Shown here: one piece after another, positions 1 to 7,714 of the stretch
Layout: each line of letters starts with the position of its first letter
Position numbering within the stretch: position 1 is the first letter of the stretch
NCBI RefSeq assembly: GCF_003967075.1
Contig: NZ_AP018664.1
Span: 3,870,001-3,934,000, forward strand
DNA from: Sphingobium amiense
GTDB taxonomy: Bacteria; Pseudomonadota; Alphaproteobacteria; Sphingomonadales; Sphingomonadaceae
Length of the DNA: 64,000 bases
Reading direction: 5' to 3'
Position numbers and translations under genes: made by a program
The notes under the pieces: generated by a model
Told to the model about the DNA's origin: nothing
Databases searched by the model: none
The model's input: the letters and a program-made list of their open reading frames with translations, nothing else

Positions 1-758
1 TCACCGCCATCCTGTGCATCGCTCTGGGCGCAGGCGCCGCCGCCGCGCTCAACCAGTGGTGGGAAGCCGACATCGACGCCAAGATGAAGCGCACCGCTTC
101 CCGCCCGCTCCCCGCCGGGCGCATGGAGCGGCACGCGGCGCTGCATTTCGGCGTTGGCCTCTCCTTCTTCTCCGTGATCCTGATGGGCATGGCGACCAAC
201 TGGCTCGCCGCCATCGTGCTTGCCGTCTCGATCCTGTTTTACGTTTTCGTCTACACCATCTGGCTCAAGCCCCGGACGGCGCAGAATATCGTCATCGGCG
301 GCGCGGCGGGCGCTTTTCCGCCGGTGATCGGCTGGGCGGCGGTGACGGGCGACGTCAGCGCGCTGCCGGTCGCGCTCTTCATGCTGATCTTCTTCTGGAC
401 GCCGCCCCATTTCTGGGCGCTCGCCCTGTTCGTGAAGACGGACTATGCCGCCGCCGGCATCCCGATGCTCCCGGTCGTGTCCGGTGAGGTCGCCACGCGG
501 CGGCACATCTGGTTCTACACCGCGATCATGGCGGTCGCCGCGCTCGCGCCGGTGGTGCTGAACCTGACCGGCGTGATCTACGGCACCGTCGCGCTGGCGG
601 GCACGGCTCTGTTCGCCGTCCTCGCCTTCCAGGTCTACCGCCGCCGCGAGAGCGATCCCGCGAGGATGGCGCCGGAACGGCGGCTGTTCAGATATTCGAT
701 CCTCTATCTTTTCCTGCTGTTCGGGGCAGTGGTCGCCGACCGGTGGGTGCTGGCATGA
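1..758 (+). CDS. ctaB: Protoheme IX farnesyltransferase (heme O synthase), 5'-truncated
   Basis: This inner-membrane prenyltransferase adds farnesyl to heme B to make heme O for cytochrome oxidase. The gene enters from the left edge, with codons beginning at base 3, so the N-terminus is missing. The visible part starts just before the first Asp-rich motif ([15 protein letters not shown]), which binds prenyl diphosphate, and continues through several hydrophobic helices. [13 protein letters not shown] is a typical CtaB segment. The stop overlaps the next start as ATGA. It lies in a cytochrome oxidase assembly operon with ctaG, ctaE and SURF1, which supports the call. The internal ATG at 84 is not the real start because the family motif lies upstream of it. 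Confidence 0.95.
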   Translation, partial: TAILCIALGAGAAAALNQWWEADIDAKMKRTASRPLPAGRMERHAALHFGVGLSFFSVILMGMATNWLAAIVLAVSILFYVFVYTIWLKPRTAQNIVIGGAAGAFPPVIGWAAVTGDVSALPVALFMLIFFWTPPHFWALALFVKTDYAAAGIPMLPVVSGEVATRRHIWFYTAIMAVAALAPVVLNLTGVIYGTVALAGTALFAVLAFQVYRRRESDPARMAPERRLFRYSILYLFLLFGAVVADRWVLA

Positions 759-892
759 CGCCCGAGGAGGAAAAGCTGATCCGCGCCCGGCAGAAAAGCC
801 GGGCCATCGTCACCGGGCTGATCCTCGGTTTCCTCGTCATTCTCTTCTTCGCGATCACGCTGGCGAAGATCGGCGCGAGTCACGCAATCTGA
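755..892 (+). CDS. Small single-pass membrane protein of the ctaB-ctaG intergene (CoxF-like position)
   Basis: This 45-codon frame lies exactly between ctaB and ctaG. Its ATG overlaps the ctaB stop (ATGA) and its TGA overlaps the ctaG ATG (TGATG), a strong sign of translational coupling. The product has a charged N-terminus ([16 protein letters not shown]) followed by one hydrophobic helix (residues about 17-37) and a short tail. Small proteins in this position are known in alphaproteobacterial cox operons (CoxF-type) and are thought to be assembly or accessory factors. No catalytic motif is visible, so the role in oxidase biogenesis is inferred from position. Confidence 0.8.
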   Translation: MTPEEEKLIRARQKSRAIVTGLILGFLVILFFAITLAKIGASHAI

Positions 893-1467
893 TGGCCACT
901 CTTCCGCCTTCCCCCTTCGACCGCGACCGCCGCAACCGCCGGACCATGATGGCCGCCGCGCTGGTCGGCCTCACCATGCTCGCGCTCGGCTTCGCCTCCG
1001 TGCCCCTCTATCGCATCTTCTGCGAACGGACCGGCTTCGGCGGCACGACGCAGCGGGCCGAAGCCGCGTCGCATGTGAAGGTGGCGTATGGCCACACCAT
1101 GTCGATCCGCTTCGATTCGAACGTCGCGCCGGGCATGCCCTGGCAGTTCCGGCCCGAACATCCGACCCAGACCATCACCGTGGGCGCGAAGAACATGGCG
1201 ATCTTCATCGCGAAGAACATGTCGGACAAGCCCGTGACCGGCAGCGCCGCCTTCAACGTCACGCCGACGCAGGCGGGCGCCTATTTCACCAAGATCCAGT
1301 GCTTCTGCTTCACCGAGCAGACGCTGCAGCCGGGGCAGGAGGTGCGGATGCCCGTCATCTACTATGTCGATCCCAGGATTCTCGACGACCCCGACAACAA
1401 GGACACGCAACAGATCACCTTGAGCTATACCTTCTATCCTGTTGAGCAGGACAAGAAGGCAAGCTAA
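892..1467 (+). CDS. ctaG: Cytochrome c oxidase assembly protein CtaG/Cox11
   Basis: CtaG is a membrane-anchored periplasmic copper chaperone that delivers copper to the CuB site of cytochrome oxidase subunit I. The 191-residue product has an N-terminal membrane segment (about residues 20-40, MMAAALVGLTMLALGFASVPLY) followed by a periplasmic beta domain. The copper-binding CFCF motif is intact in KIQCFCFTEQTL, and the downstream segment with VDP and the ITLSYTFYP ending is typical of Cox11. The start overlaps the preceding small gene's stop and the gene precedes subunit III, the standard alphaproteobacterial order. Confidence 0.96.
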   Translation: MATLPPSPFDRDRRNRRTMMAAALVGLTMLALGFASVPLYRIFCERTGFGGTTQRAEAASHVKVAYGHTMSIRFDSNVAPGMPWQFRPEHPTQTITVGAKNMAIFIAKNMSDKPVTGSAAFNVTPTQAGAYFTKIQCFCFTEQTLQPGQEVRMPVIYYVDPRILDDPDNKDTQQITLSYTFYPVEQDKKAS

Positions 1468-1501
1468 GCACGCACGATCACAGGAGCAGGGAAGACCGGT
1501 C

Positions 1502-2332
1502 ATGGCAGGCGCAAAGACCCACGATTATCATATTCTCCCGCCCAGCATCTGGCCGCTGTTCGGCTCGATGTCGGCGCTGGTGATGGCGTTCGGCGCGATC
1601 ATGTTCATGCATCCCGACGCGATGGGGCCAAGCGGCGGCTGGGTCTTCCTGATCGGCCTTGCAGGCGTGCTCTTCACCATGTTCAGCTGGTGGGGCAATG
1701 TCATCGCCGAAGCGCATGCGGGCGACCATACGCCGGTGGTGCAGCTTCACCTGCGCTACGGCATGATCCTGTTCATCGCGTCCGAAGTCATGTTCTTCGT
1801 CGGCTGGTTCTGGGCCTTCTTCGACTTCTCCCTGTTCCCGAGCGCGCTCGCGCCCATCGAAGGGCTGTTCCCGTCGAAGGGGATCGAGGTCATGAACGCG
1901 TTCGAGCTGCCCCTGCTCAACACGCTGATCCTGCTCTGCTCGGGCACGACCGTCACCTGGGCGCACCATGCGCTGATCCATGGCGACCGCGACGGCCTCA
2001 TCAAGGGGCTGTGGTGCACGATCATCCTGGGCGCGCTGTTCAGCAGCATCCAGGCCTATGAATATGCTCACGCGCCTTTCGGCTTCGGCGGCAGCCCCTA
2101 CAGCTCGGCCTTCTACATGGCGACCGGCTTCCACGGCTTCCACGTCCTCGTCGGCACGATCTTCCTGATCGTGAACCTCGTGCGCGCCTATAAGGGGCAC
2201 TTCACCCCGCGCCAGCATTTCGGCTTCGAAGCCGCCGCCTGGTATTGGCACTTCGTCGACGTGGTGTGGCTGTTCCTCTTCGTCGCCGTCTATGTCTGGG
2301 GCGGCTGGGGCGCCGAAGTGCACGGCGGCTGA
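1502..2332 (+). CDS. ctaE: Cytochrome c oxidase subunit III
   Basis: This is the seven-helix core subunit III of the aa3-type terminal oxidase, a 276-residue inner-membrane protein. Recognisable features are WPLFGS near the N-terminus, SEVMFFVGWFWAFF, TVTWAHHAL, GFHGFHVLVGTIFL and the C-terminal AAAWYWHFVDVVWLFLF. An in-frame ATG at 1442 exists, but the ATG at 1502 is chosen because MAGAKTHDYHILPPSIWP matches the usual N-terminus and an AGGAG sequence lies upstream. The earlier start would overlap the end of ctaG. A rho-independent terminator follows it at 2356-2391. Confidence 0.96.
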   Translation: MAGAKTHDYHILPPSIWPLFGSMSALVMAFGAIMFMHPDAMGPSGGWVFLIGLAGVLFTMFSWWGNVIAEAHAGDHTPVVQLHLRYGMILFIASEVMFFVGWFWAFFDFSLFPSALAPIEGLFPSKGIEVMNAFELPLLNTLILLCSGTTVTWAHHALIHGDRDGLIKGLWCTIILGALFSSIQAYEYAHAPFGFGGSPYSSAFYMATGFHGFHVLVGTIFLIVNLVRAYKGHFTPRQHFGFEAAAWYWHFVDVVWLFLFVAVYVWGGWGAEVHGG

Positions 2333-2355
2333 TCGCCCGGTCCCTGATTTCACGA

Positions 2356-2391
2356 ACGGCCGGTGCAGCGATGCGCCGGCCGTTTTCTTTT
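2356..2391 (+). terminator. Rho-independent terminator after ctaE
   Basis: Perfect 8-bp arms ACGGCCGG (2356-2363) and CCGGCCGT (2376-2383) enclose a 12-nt loop and are followed by a T-rich run ending at 2391. It sits between ctaE and the SURF1 gene, so SURF1 may be expressed partly by read-through or from its own promoter. Confidence 0.8.
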
Positions 2392-2417
2392 GCGCCGGCG
2401 CAGGGTAGGAACCGGGC

Positions 2418-3071
2418 ATGAGCGATGCCCGCCGATCCGTGCCTGTCCTCCCCACCCTCGTCGTCCTGCTGGCGATCGCCGTCATGATCGGCCTTGGCGT
2501 CTGGCAGTTGCAGCGGCGGGGGGAAAAGGCGCAGGCGCTCGCCTTCGCGGCGGCCAACCCCGCCCGGCCCTCCATCGCCTTCCCCCGATTGCCGCCGGTC
2601 GATCCCGCCATCCTCTTCCGTCCCTCCTCGGTCAACTGCCTGCGTGTCGTCGGCTGGCAGGTGGAGGCGGGCCGCGCGGCGGACGGCTCCACCGGCTATC
2701 GCCACATCGCCCAGTGCGCGACCGGCGCGGAAGGGCCGGGCGTGCTTGTCGCCATCGGCGTCGGGCAGAAGCCGGACGACAGGCCGCAATGGACCGGCGG
2801 CCCGGTGCGCGGCTGGATCAGCGAAGAGCCGGACCATCGCGCGCTGCTGACCCGCATCGCCGGGAAAGCGCCGCCGCTCCGGCCCATGCTCATCGCCGCT
2901 GCCGCGCCGCCCGGCCTCAAACCGCTCGCCCCGCCCAGCGTCGATGACATCCCCAACAACCATCTCGCCTATGCGGTGCAGTGGTTCTTCTTCGCCGCCG
3001 TCGCCGCCATCATCTACATATTGGCGCTGCGGAGGCGGAATATTGCCGCTGGGGGTCCGCCAAAGCCTTAA
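2418..3071 (+). CDS. SURF1 family cytochrome oxidase biogenesis protein
   Basis: SURF1 proteins assist heme a insertion and assembly of aa3-type oxidases in the inner membrane. The 217-residue product has the two-helix layout of the family. The N-terminal segment (about residues 12-32) leads into the conserved GVWQLQRR motif. The C-terminal helix follows NNHLAYAVQWFFFA, the family signature, near residues 178-206. The periplasmic middle is shorter and more variable than in mitochondrial SURF1. Position after ctaE supports the function. DUF983, often present between these genes, is absent. Confidence 0.92.
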   Translation: MSDARRSVPVLPTLVVLLAIAVMIGLGVWQLQRRGEKAQALAFAAANPARPSIAFPRLPPVDPAILFRPSSVNCLRVVGWQVEAGRAADGSTGYRHIAQCATGAEGPGVLVAIGVGQKPDDRPQWTGGPVRGWISEEPDHRALLTRIAGKAPPLRPMLIAAAAPPGLKPLAPPSVDDIPNNHLAYAVQWFFFAAVAAIIYILALRRRNIAAGGPPKP

Positions 3072-3115
3072 TTGCTTGCCGATGGCCGAGCCGGGCGTTA
3101 CCGCGCTTGCCCATC

Positions 3116-4516
3116 ATGCAGTATCAGAGCACCAGAGGGAGCGCGCCGACGCTCGGGTTCGAGGATGTGACGCTGGCGGGCCTTGCGTCCGATGGCGGCC
3201 TTTACCTGCCGGGCGAATGGCCCGCCTTCACCCCCGACCAGATCCGCGCGCTGGCGGGCCTCTCCTATGTGGAAACGGCGGTCAGGGTCATGGCTCCCTT
3301 CGTCGCCGGTGCGCTCACCGAAAACGAACTGCGCGATCTCTGCACCGCCGCCTACGGTCGCTTCAGCCATCAGGCGGTGACGCCGCTGGTCCAGCTCGAT
3401 CACCAGCACTGGCTGCTCGAACTGTTCCACGGCCCGACGCTGGCGTTCAAGGATGTCGCGCTGCAACTGCTCGGCCAGTTGTTCGAACGGTTCCTGTCGC
3501 GCCGCGACGATCACCTGACCATCGTCGGCGCGACATCGGGCGACACCGGATCGGCGGCGATCGACGCGGTGGCGGGCCGGGCGAAGATCGACATCTTCAT
3601 GCTCCATCCCGAAGGCCGCGTGTCCGACGTGCAGCGCCGCCAGATGACCACCGTGCTCGCGCCCAACGTCTATAATATCGCCATCGACGGCAGCTTCGAC
3701 GATGCGCAGGCGCTGGTGAAGGCGATGTTCAACGACGCGGACTTCTCGCGCCGTTTCAACCTGTCGGCAGTGAACAGCATCAACTGGGCGCGACTGATGG
3801 CGCAGGTCGTCTATTATTTCTACGCCGCCGTGCGCCTTGGCGCGCCGGAGCGGGAAGTCGCCTTTTCGGTGCCCACAGGCAATTTCGGCGACGTGTTCGC
3901 AGGCTATGTCGCGGCGAAGATGGGCCTGCCCGTCGCAAAGCTCATCGTCGCGACCAACGTCAACGACATCCTTCACCGCGCCCTGTCCGAAGGCGATTAC
4001 AGCCAGGGGCAGGTGGTGCCGACCGCGACGCCCAGCATGGACATTCAGGTCAGCTCCAATTTCGAGCGGCTGCTGTTCGACGCGGGCGGCCGCGATGGCC
4101 TTGCGCTTGCCGAACAGATGCGCGGGTTCGAGGGCAGCCGGGCGATGCGCCTCACCAATGCTCAGCGCGAAGGGGCGGCGCATCTCTTCTCCTCCGCGCG
4201 CGTCGATGCGGACGGCATGACCATGGCGATGCGCTGGGCCTATGACGCAGCGGCGCAGGTGATCGACCCGCACAGCGCCATCGGCCTTGCCGCCGCGCGC
4301 GAGGCGCAGGTCGATGCCTCGATCCCGGTCGTCACGCTGGCGACCGCGCATCCCGCCAAGTTCCGCGATGCGGTAGAGCGCGCCATCGGCATCCGCCCGC
4401 CGGTTCCGGGCCGCGTCGGCGACCTGTTCGCGCGCGAGGAAAGCTATGCGAAGCTCCCCGCGACGTTCGAGGCGGTGACCGCCTATGTCGCCGGGCGTGC
4501 GACTCCGCGGACGTGA
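3116..4516 (+). CDS. thrC: Threonine synthase
   Basis: This PLP enzyme converts O-phospho-L-homoserine to threonine in the cytoplasm. The 466-residue product matches the long bacterial class. It begins MQYQSTRGSAPTLGFEDVTL, and the PLP lysine lies in the PTLAFKDVALQLLGQ segment. The ATSGDTGSAAI loop binds PLP phosphate, and SVPTGNFGDVFAGY is a second conserved block. The frame is open further upstream to 2981, but that region overlaps the SURF1 gene, so ATG 3116 is preferred. Downstream lies a dispersed inverted repeat rather than an obvious terminator. Confidence 0.96.
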   Translation: MQYQSTRGSAPTLGFEDVTLAGLASDGGLYLPGEWPAFTPDQIRALAGLSYVETAVRVMAPFVAGALTENELRDLCTAAYGRFSHQAVTPLVQLDHQHWLLELFHGPTLAFKDVALQLLGQLFERFLSRRDDHLTIVGATSGDTGSAAIDAVAGRAKIDIFMLHPEGRVSDVQRRQMTTVLAPNVYNIAIDGSFDDAQALVKAMFNDADFSRRFNLSAVNSINWARLMAQVVYYFYAAVRLGAPEREVAFSVPTGNFGDVFAGYVAAKMGLPVAKLIVATNVNDILHRALSEGDYSQGQVVPTATPSMDIQVSSNFERLLFDAGGRDGLALAEQMRGFEGSRAMRLTNAQREGAAHLFSSARVDADGMTMAMRWAYDAAAQVIDPHSAIGLAAAREAQVDASIPVVTLATAHPAKFRDAVERAIGIRPPVPGRVGDLFAREESYAKLPATFEAVTAYVAGRATPRT

Positions 4517-4522
4517 CAATCA

Positions 4523-4588
4523 CCGTTCGGTTCGAGCGAAGTCGAGAGCCGGACGAGCACGTGTCTCGACTTCGCTCGACACGAACGG
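4523..4588. repeat. Interspersed inverted repeat, copy 1
   Basis: The unit starts CCGTTCGGTTCGAGCGAAG and ends in the near-complement (CTTCGCTCGACACGAACGG), giving a stem of about 25 bp with few mismatches around a short loop. A second copy is at 6031-6103. It fills most of the gap between thrC and the methyltransferase. Similar CGTTCG...TCGAGCGAAGTCGAGA elements are common between genes in sphingomonad genomes, from general knowledge. It may act as a REP-like element or transcript end. Confidence 0.75.
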
Positions 4589-4596
4589 ACCGATAG

Positions 4597-5466
4597 ATGG
4601 AACTCAAGACCCTGATCGGCGAACCCTGGGCCGACTATGGCCTGCTCGATTCGGGCCATGGCCGCAAGCTGGAGCGTTATGGCCGCTTCCGCTTCATCCG
4701 CCCCGAACCGCAGGCGATGTGGGCGCCCGCGCGCGATGACTGGCGCGCCGACGCGGAATTCGTCCCCGGCTCCGACGAGGAGGGCGGGGGCCGCTGGTTC
4801 TACGAAAAGCCGGTGCCTGCCGAAGGCTGGCCGCTCACATGGCGCGAAGTCACCTTCCAGTCGAGCTGCACGCCCTTTCGCCACCTCGGTTTCTTCCCCG
4901 ACATGGCGCCGATATGGGACGACCTGCGCGCCGCCATCGCCGACAAGCCCGACGCCGAAGTCATGAACCTGTTCGGCTATACCGGCGTCGGCACGCTGGG
5001 CCTTTCCGCGGCCGGGGCGAAGATGGTGCATGTCGACGCGTCAAAGAAATCGGTGGCGCAGGCGCGCGCCAACGCCGCGCTGTCGGGCATGGAGGACCGG
5101 CCCGTCCGCTGGATCGTCGAGGATGCGGCGAAGTTCGTCGCGCGTGAGGGGCGGCGCGGTCGGCGCTATGACGGCATATTGCTCGACCCGCCCAAATATG
5201 GACGTGGTCCCGATGGCGAAGTCTGGCGGCTGGAGGAAGATTTGCCCGGCCTCATCGCCAATTGCCGCGCGCTGCTCGACGCCGACAGCCGCTTCCTGTT
5301 CCTGACCGTCTACGCGGTTCGCATGTCCGCGCTCGCCATCGGCGAATTGCTGCGTCAGGCGTTCGCGGACCTTCCCGGCACGGTGGAAGCGGGCGAACTG
5401 GCGGTGCGGGAGGAAGCGCGCGGTATCGCTCTGCCCACCGCCATCTGGGCGCGCTGGAAACGCTGA
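4597..5466 (+). CDS. Class I SAM-dependent methyltransferase (RlmI/RlmK-related core)
   Basis: This is a predicted cytoplasmic methyltransferase of 289 residues. The Rossmann SAM site is seen at residues 123-147 (NLFGYTGVGTLGL... HVDAS), and LLDPPKYGRG at 196-204 is the DPPK catalytic or base-flipping motif of RNA m5C and related methyltransferases. The N-terminal ~100 residues (ERYGRFRFIRPEPQAMW) resemble those of COG1092-type proteins but lack an obvious PUA domain. A 23S rRNA cytosine target is possible but not proven. Two MITE-like hairpins begin 10 bp after its stop. Confidence 0.85.
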   Translation: MELKTLIGEPWADYGLLDSGHGRKLERYGRFRFIRPEPQAMWAPARDDWRADAEFVPGSDEEGGGRWFYEKPVPAEGWPLTWREVTFQSSCTPFRHLGFFPDMAPIWDDLRAAIADKPDAEVMNLFGYTGVGTLGLSAAGAKMVHVDASKKSVAQARANAALSGMEDRPVRWIVEDAAKFVAREGRRGRRYDGILLDPPKYGRGPDGEVWRLEEDLPGLIANCRALLDADSRFLFLTVYAVRMSALAIGELLRQAFADLPGTVEAGELAVREEARGIALPTAIWARWKR

Positions 5467-5475
5467 CCGGTCAGG

Positions 5476-5551
5476 CTAGTGTGGTGGATTTGAAATACGC
5501 TACATTTGCGGCCAAAGGGCGGGCGTATTTCAAATCCATAAACCACACTAG
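5476..5551. repeat. MITE-like hairpin element 1 (CTAG-bounded)
   Basis: This 76-bp inverted repeat starts CTAGTGTGGT and ends ACCACACTAG. Left arm: CTAGTGTGGT followed by GGATTTGAAATACGC. Right arm: the complement of the same, with four extra bases (TTAT in the complement) after the tenth base. The outermost CTAG would fit TA target duplication within a CTAG site, as used by IS630-family transposases; that link is inference. No transposase is encoded. Confidence 0.75.
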
Positions 5552-5564
5552 AATCAGAAATTTG

Positions 5565-5639
5565 CTAGTGGCCCTGATGAATCTGAAGTTCGTTCAGCCT
5601 TGCCCGGTAATGCGACGAACTTCAGATTCGGGCCACTAG
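5565..5639. repeat. MITE-like hairpin element 2 (CTAG-bounded)
   Basis: This 75-bp inverted repeat lies 13 bp after element 1. Left arm: CTAGTGGCCC, four extra bases TGAT, then GAATCTGAAGTTCGT. Right arm: the complement without the four bases. The four-base asymmetry falls at the same place as in element 1, and the arms of the two elements align over 29 positions with scattered substitutions, so they look like diverged members of one family. Its right end supplies the last codons and stop of the neighbouring minus-strand gene. Confidence 0.75.
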
Positions 5640-6014
5640 CGTCAGATAGATTTCGGCCTCGATCACCCAGCGCCCGCCAGCCTCCCGCCATTTGGCGCTA
5701 TAGTCGCCCGACGCCTGCACCGCGCCGCCGACGCTGCCCTGCCAGCGCCCATGCTCCATCGCGACCGGCTCGACCGGAGACGCGACGATCCTGTCGGGCG
5801 TGCGTGTGTAGACCATGCGGTCCTTCGCCGCGAACTCGCGCTTCCACGCCATCAGTTGCGCCTTGCGTCCGGCGATGACGGCGCTGTCCGTGCCCGTCAC
5901 CATCACGGCATCGGCGGCGAGCAGAGGCCCGATGGCGGCAAGGTCGCCCTCCGCCAGCGCCCGGTTGAACGCGGCGCGTGCGACACGGATGGCGATGTCG
6001 GCAGCAGCGGTCAT
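5622..6014 (-). CDS. SnoaL/NTF2-like (DUF4440-type) small protein
   Basis: This is a 130-residue protein of the NTF2-like fold. A typical N-terminal helix pattern (AAFNRALAEGDLAAIGPLLAADAVMVTGTDSAVIAGR) is followed by beta strands with HGRWQGSVGG and SGDYSAKWREAGGRWVIEAEIYLTL. Such proteins act as small-molecule enzymes or binding proteins and no catalytic role can be assigned. The start at 6014 is preferred because the longer frame to 6071 runs into a dispersed repeat. The last five codons and the TGA lie inside the right arm of hairpin element 2, so the original C-terminus may have been replaced by an insertion. Confidence 0.8.
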   Translation of the reverse strand: MTAAADIAIRVARAAFNRALAEGDLAAIGPLLAADAVMVTGTDSAVIAGRKAQLMAWKREFAAKDRMVYTRTPDRIVASPVEPVAMEHGRWQGSVGGAVQASGDYSAKWREAGGRWVIEAEIYLTLVARI

Positions 6015-6030
6015 GACGCAGACGCTAGGC

Positions 6031-6103
6031 CCGTTCGTTTCGAGCGAAGTCGAAAAACAATCGCACTGCATCCGACGCTTCTCGACAGGCTCGAAGCGAA
6101 CGG
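6031..6103. repeat. Interspersed inverted repeat, copy 2
   Basis: The unit begins CCGTTCGTTTCGAGCGAAG and ends TCGACAGGCTCGAAGCGAACGG, a degenerate inverted repeat related to the copy at 4523-4588. It lies just upstream of the NTF2-like gene and downstream of the I78-family gene. Confidence 0.7.
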
Positions 6104-6114
6104 AGGGGGGGCGC

Positions 6115-6408
6115 TCACCCGCACCGCGCGGAGGTGATCGTCATCGCCTCGTCATAGCTGACCGTCAGCCGATCCGCGCGAAAATCCATCGTCATCGCCA
6201 TGCCGGGACCGCCCCAGCGCAGCGTCCGCGCGCCCGACGCCGCCATCAGCGCCGCACCCGTCTCCGCACTGGCCTTCTGCCCGACGAAGCGGTCGAGTCC
6301 CTCATCACGGCACGCCCCTTCGGCGGCGGCGGGCGGTGTCGCCGGCCTCTCGCCCGCCGTGCAGGCCGCCAGCGCCAGCAGGCATCCCGTCGCCATCGTC
6401 CCCCGCAT
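6115..6408 (-). CDS. I78-family peptidase inhibitor-like lipoprotein
   Basis: This 97-residue secreted protein has a short signal peptide ending in a lipobox (LLALAAC), so it is probably lipidated at the Cys. The mature part carries the I78/elastase-inhibitor signature: GLDRFVGQKAS, then RTLRWGGPGMAMTMDFRADRL and an ITSARCG ending. Family members inhibit serine proteases in the periplasm, and that role is inferred here. The ATG at 6408 is preferred because AGGAGA lies 6 bases upstream. An alternative ATG at 6423 overlaps the rnd stop. It is probably cotranscribed with rnd. Confidence 0.85.
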   Translation of the reverse strand: MRGTMATGCLLALAACTAGERPATPPAAAEGACRDEGLDRFVGQKASAETGAALMAASGARTLRWGGPGMAMTMDFRADRLTVSYDEAMTITSARCG

Positions 6409-6419
6409 CGCCGCTCTCC

Positions 6420-7586
6420 TCATTCGGTGCGCGTCATCTTGAGCCGCCCGTTCTTCACAGCGAACGCCATGCGCCCTTCGACCAGATCGACCGCATCGCG
6501 CCCGAACTGCTCGTAGCGCCAGCCTTCGAGGATCGACAGCCCCTCGCGCACGCCCGCCGCCAGCGCGTCGATGTCGTCGGTCCGCGCGATCAGCCGCGCC
6601 GCCACATTGATGTCGCGCGACCGGATCTTGAGCAGCAGCTTGAGCAGGTCCGCGACCAGCGCCCCGTCCTTGCCCAGTCCCGGGCGGCGCGGTTCGCGGT
6701 CGGGCATTTCGTCGCGCGAAAGCGGCTGATGCTTCGCCAGTGCGTTCATCAGCCGCGCACCGATGTCGTTGGTCTTCCATGTGGCGGAAAGCCCGCGCAC
6801 CTTGCCGAGGTCTTCCTGGTTCCGCGGCGGATGGCTGGCCATGTCCGCCAGCGTCTCGTCCTTGACGATGCGGCCGCGCGGCAGGTTCTTGTCGCGCGCT
6901 TCCGTTTCGCGCCATGCGGCGAGCGCCTTGAGCCGCCCGAGCACGTCGGGCTTCTTGCTGGCGATGCGCACGCGCTGCCACGCCTGCTGCGGGTCATTCT
7001 CGTAATTGGACGGATCGCTGATCCGCTCCATCTCCTGATCCAGCCAGTCGCCGCGCCCGGTCTTGCGCAGTTCGTCCAGCATCTTGGGGAAAATCTGGAT
7101 CAGGTAAGTGACATCGCCGATCGCATAGTCGATCTGCCTCTTGTCGAGCGGCCGCCGCGCCCAGTCGGTGAAGCGCGCGCCCTTGTCGAGCTGCACCCCC
7201 ATCCACGCATCGACCAGATTGCCATAGCCGATCTGCTCGCCCAGCCCCAATGCCATCGCCGCGATCTGGGTGTCGAACATCGGATGCGGCGTCTTGCCGG
7301 TCAGGTTGTGGACGATCTCAATATCCTGCCCGCCGGCATGAAAGACCTTGAGCACATCCTCATTGTCCACCAGCAGATCGAGCAGGGGCTTCAAGTCCAG
7401 ACCCGGCGCCTTGGGGTCGATGGCGGCTGCCTCATTGGGATCGGCCACCTGCACCAGGCACAGCTCGGGCCAATAGCTGTTTTCCCGCATGAACTCGGTA
7501 TCGACGGCGATGTAGGGCGATTGGGCGATGCGGGCGCAGAAATCGGAAAGCGTCTTGCTGTCGGTAATCAGCGGATGGATTTGCAT
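6420..7586 (-). CDS. rnd: Ribonuclease D
   Basis: RNase D is a 3'-5' exoribonuclease of tRNA maturation. The 388-residue product shows the DEDDy pattern: D29 and E31 in [20 protein letters not shown], and YAIGDVTYL near residue 180. An HRDC domain follows ([14 protein letters not shown] region). The open frame extends to 7697, but [10 protein letters not shown] at 7586 is the usual N-terminus and the extension has no family similarity that I recognise. It diverges from aspS. Confidence 0.93.
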   Translation of the reverse strand: MQIHPLITDSKTLSDFCARIAQSPYIAVDTEFMRENSYWPELCLVQVADPNEAAAIDPKAPGLDLKPLLDLLVDNEDVLKVFHAGGQDIEIVHNLTGKTPHPMFDTQIAAMALGLGEQIGYGNLVDAWMGVQLDKGARFTDWARRPLDKRQIDYAIGDVTYLIQIFPKMLDELRKTGRGDWLDQEMERISDPSNYENDPQQAWQRVRIASKKPDVLGRLKALAAWRETEARDKNLPRGRIVKDETLADMASHPPRNQEDLGKVRGLSATWKTNDIGARLMNALAKHQPLSRDEMPDREPRRPGLGKDGALVADLLKLLLKIRSRDINVAARLIARTDDIDALAAGVREGLSILEGWRYEQFGRDAVDLVEGRMAFAVKNGRLKMTRTE

Positions 7587-7714
7587 ATGGTCTTCGATCT
7601 TATTATGGGCTGGCCCGCTCCCCGGCAGGCTCGTCGAACCATCGACGCACTGGCCATAGCGGGGCTGCACCAATTTGTCATTTCCGTAAAACGCCACTGA
7701 AAGATCAAAACGCC

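Noticed and set aside
3098..4519. Open frame of 473 codons opposite thrC
   Set aside because: The plus-strand frame has the threonine synthase motifs; the minus-strand product has none.
5476..5639. CRISPR-like repeat pair
   Set aside because: Only two units, each an internal palindrome with different sequence, and no spacer regularity or cas genes.
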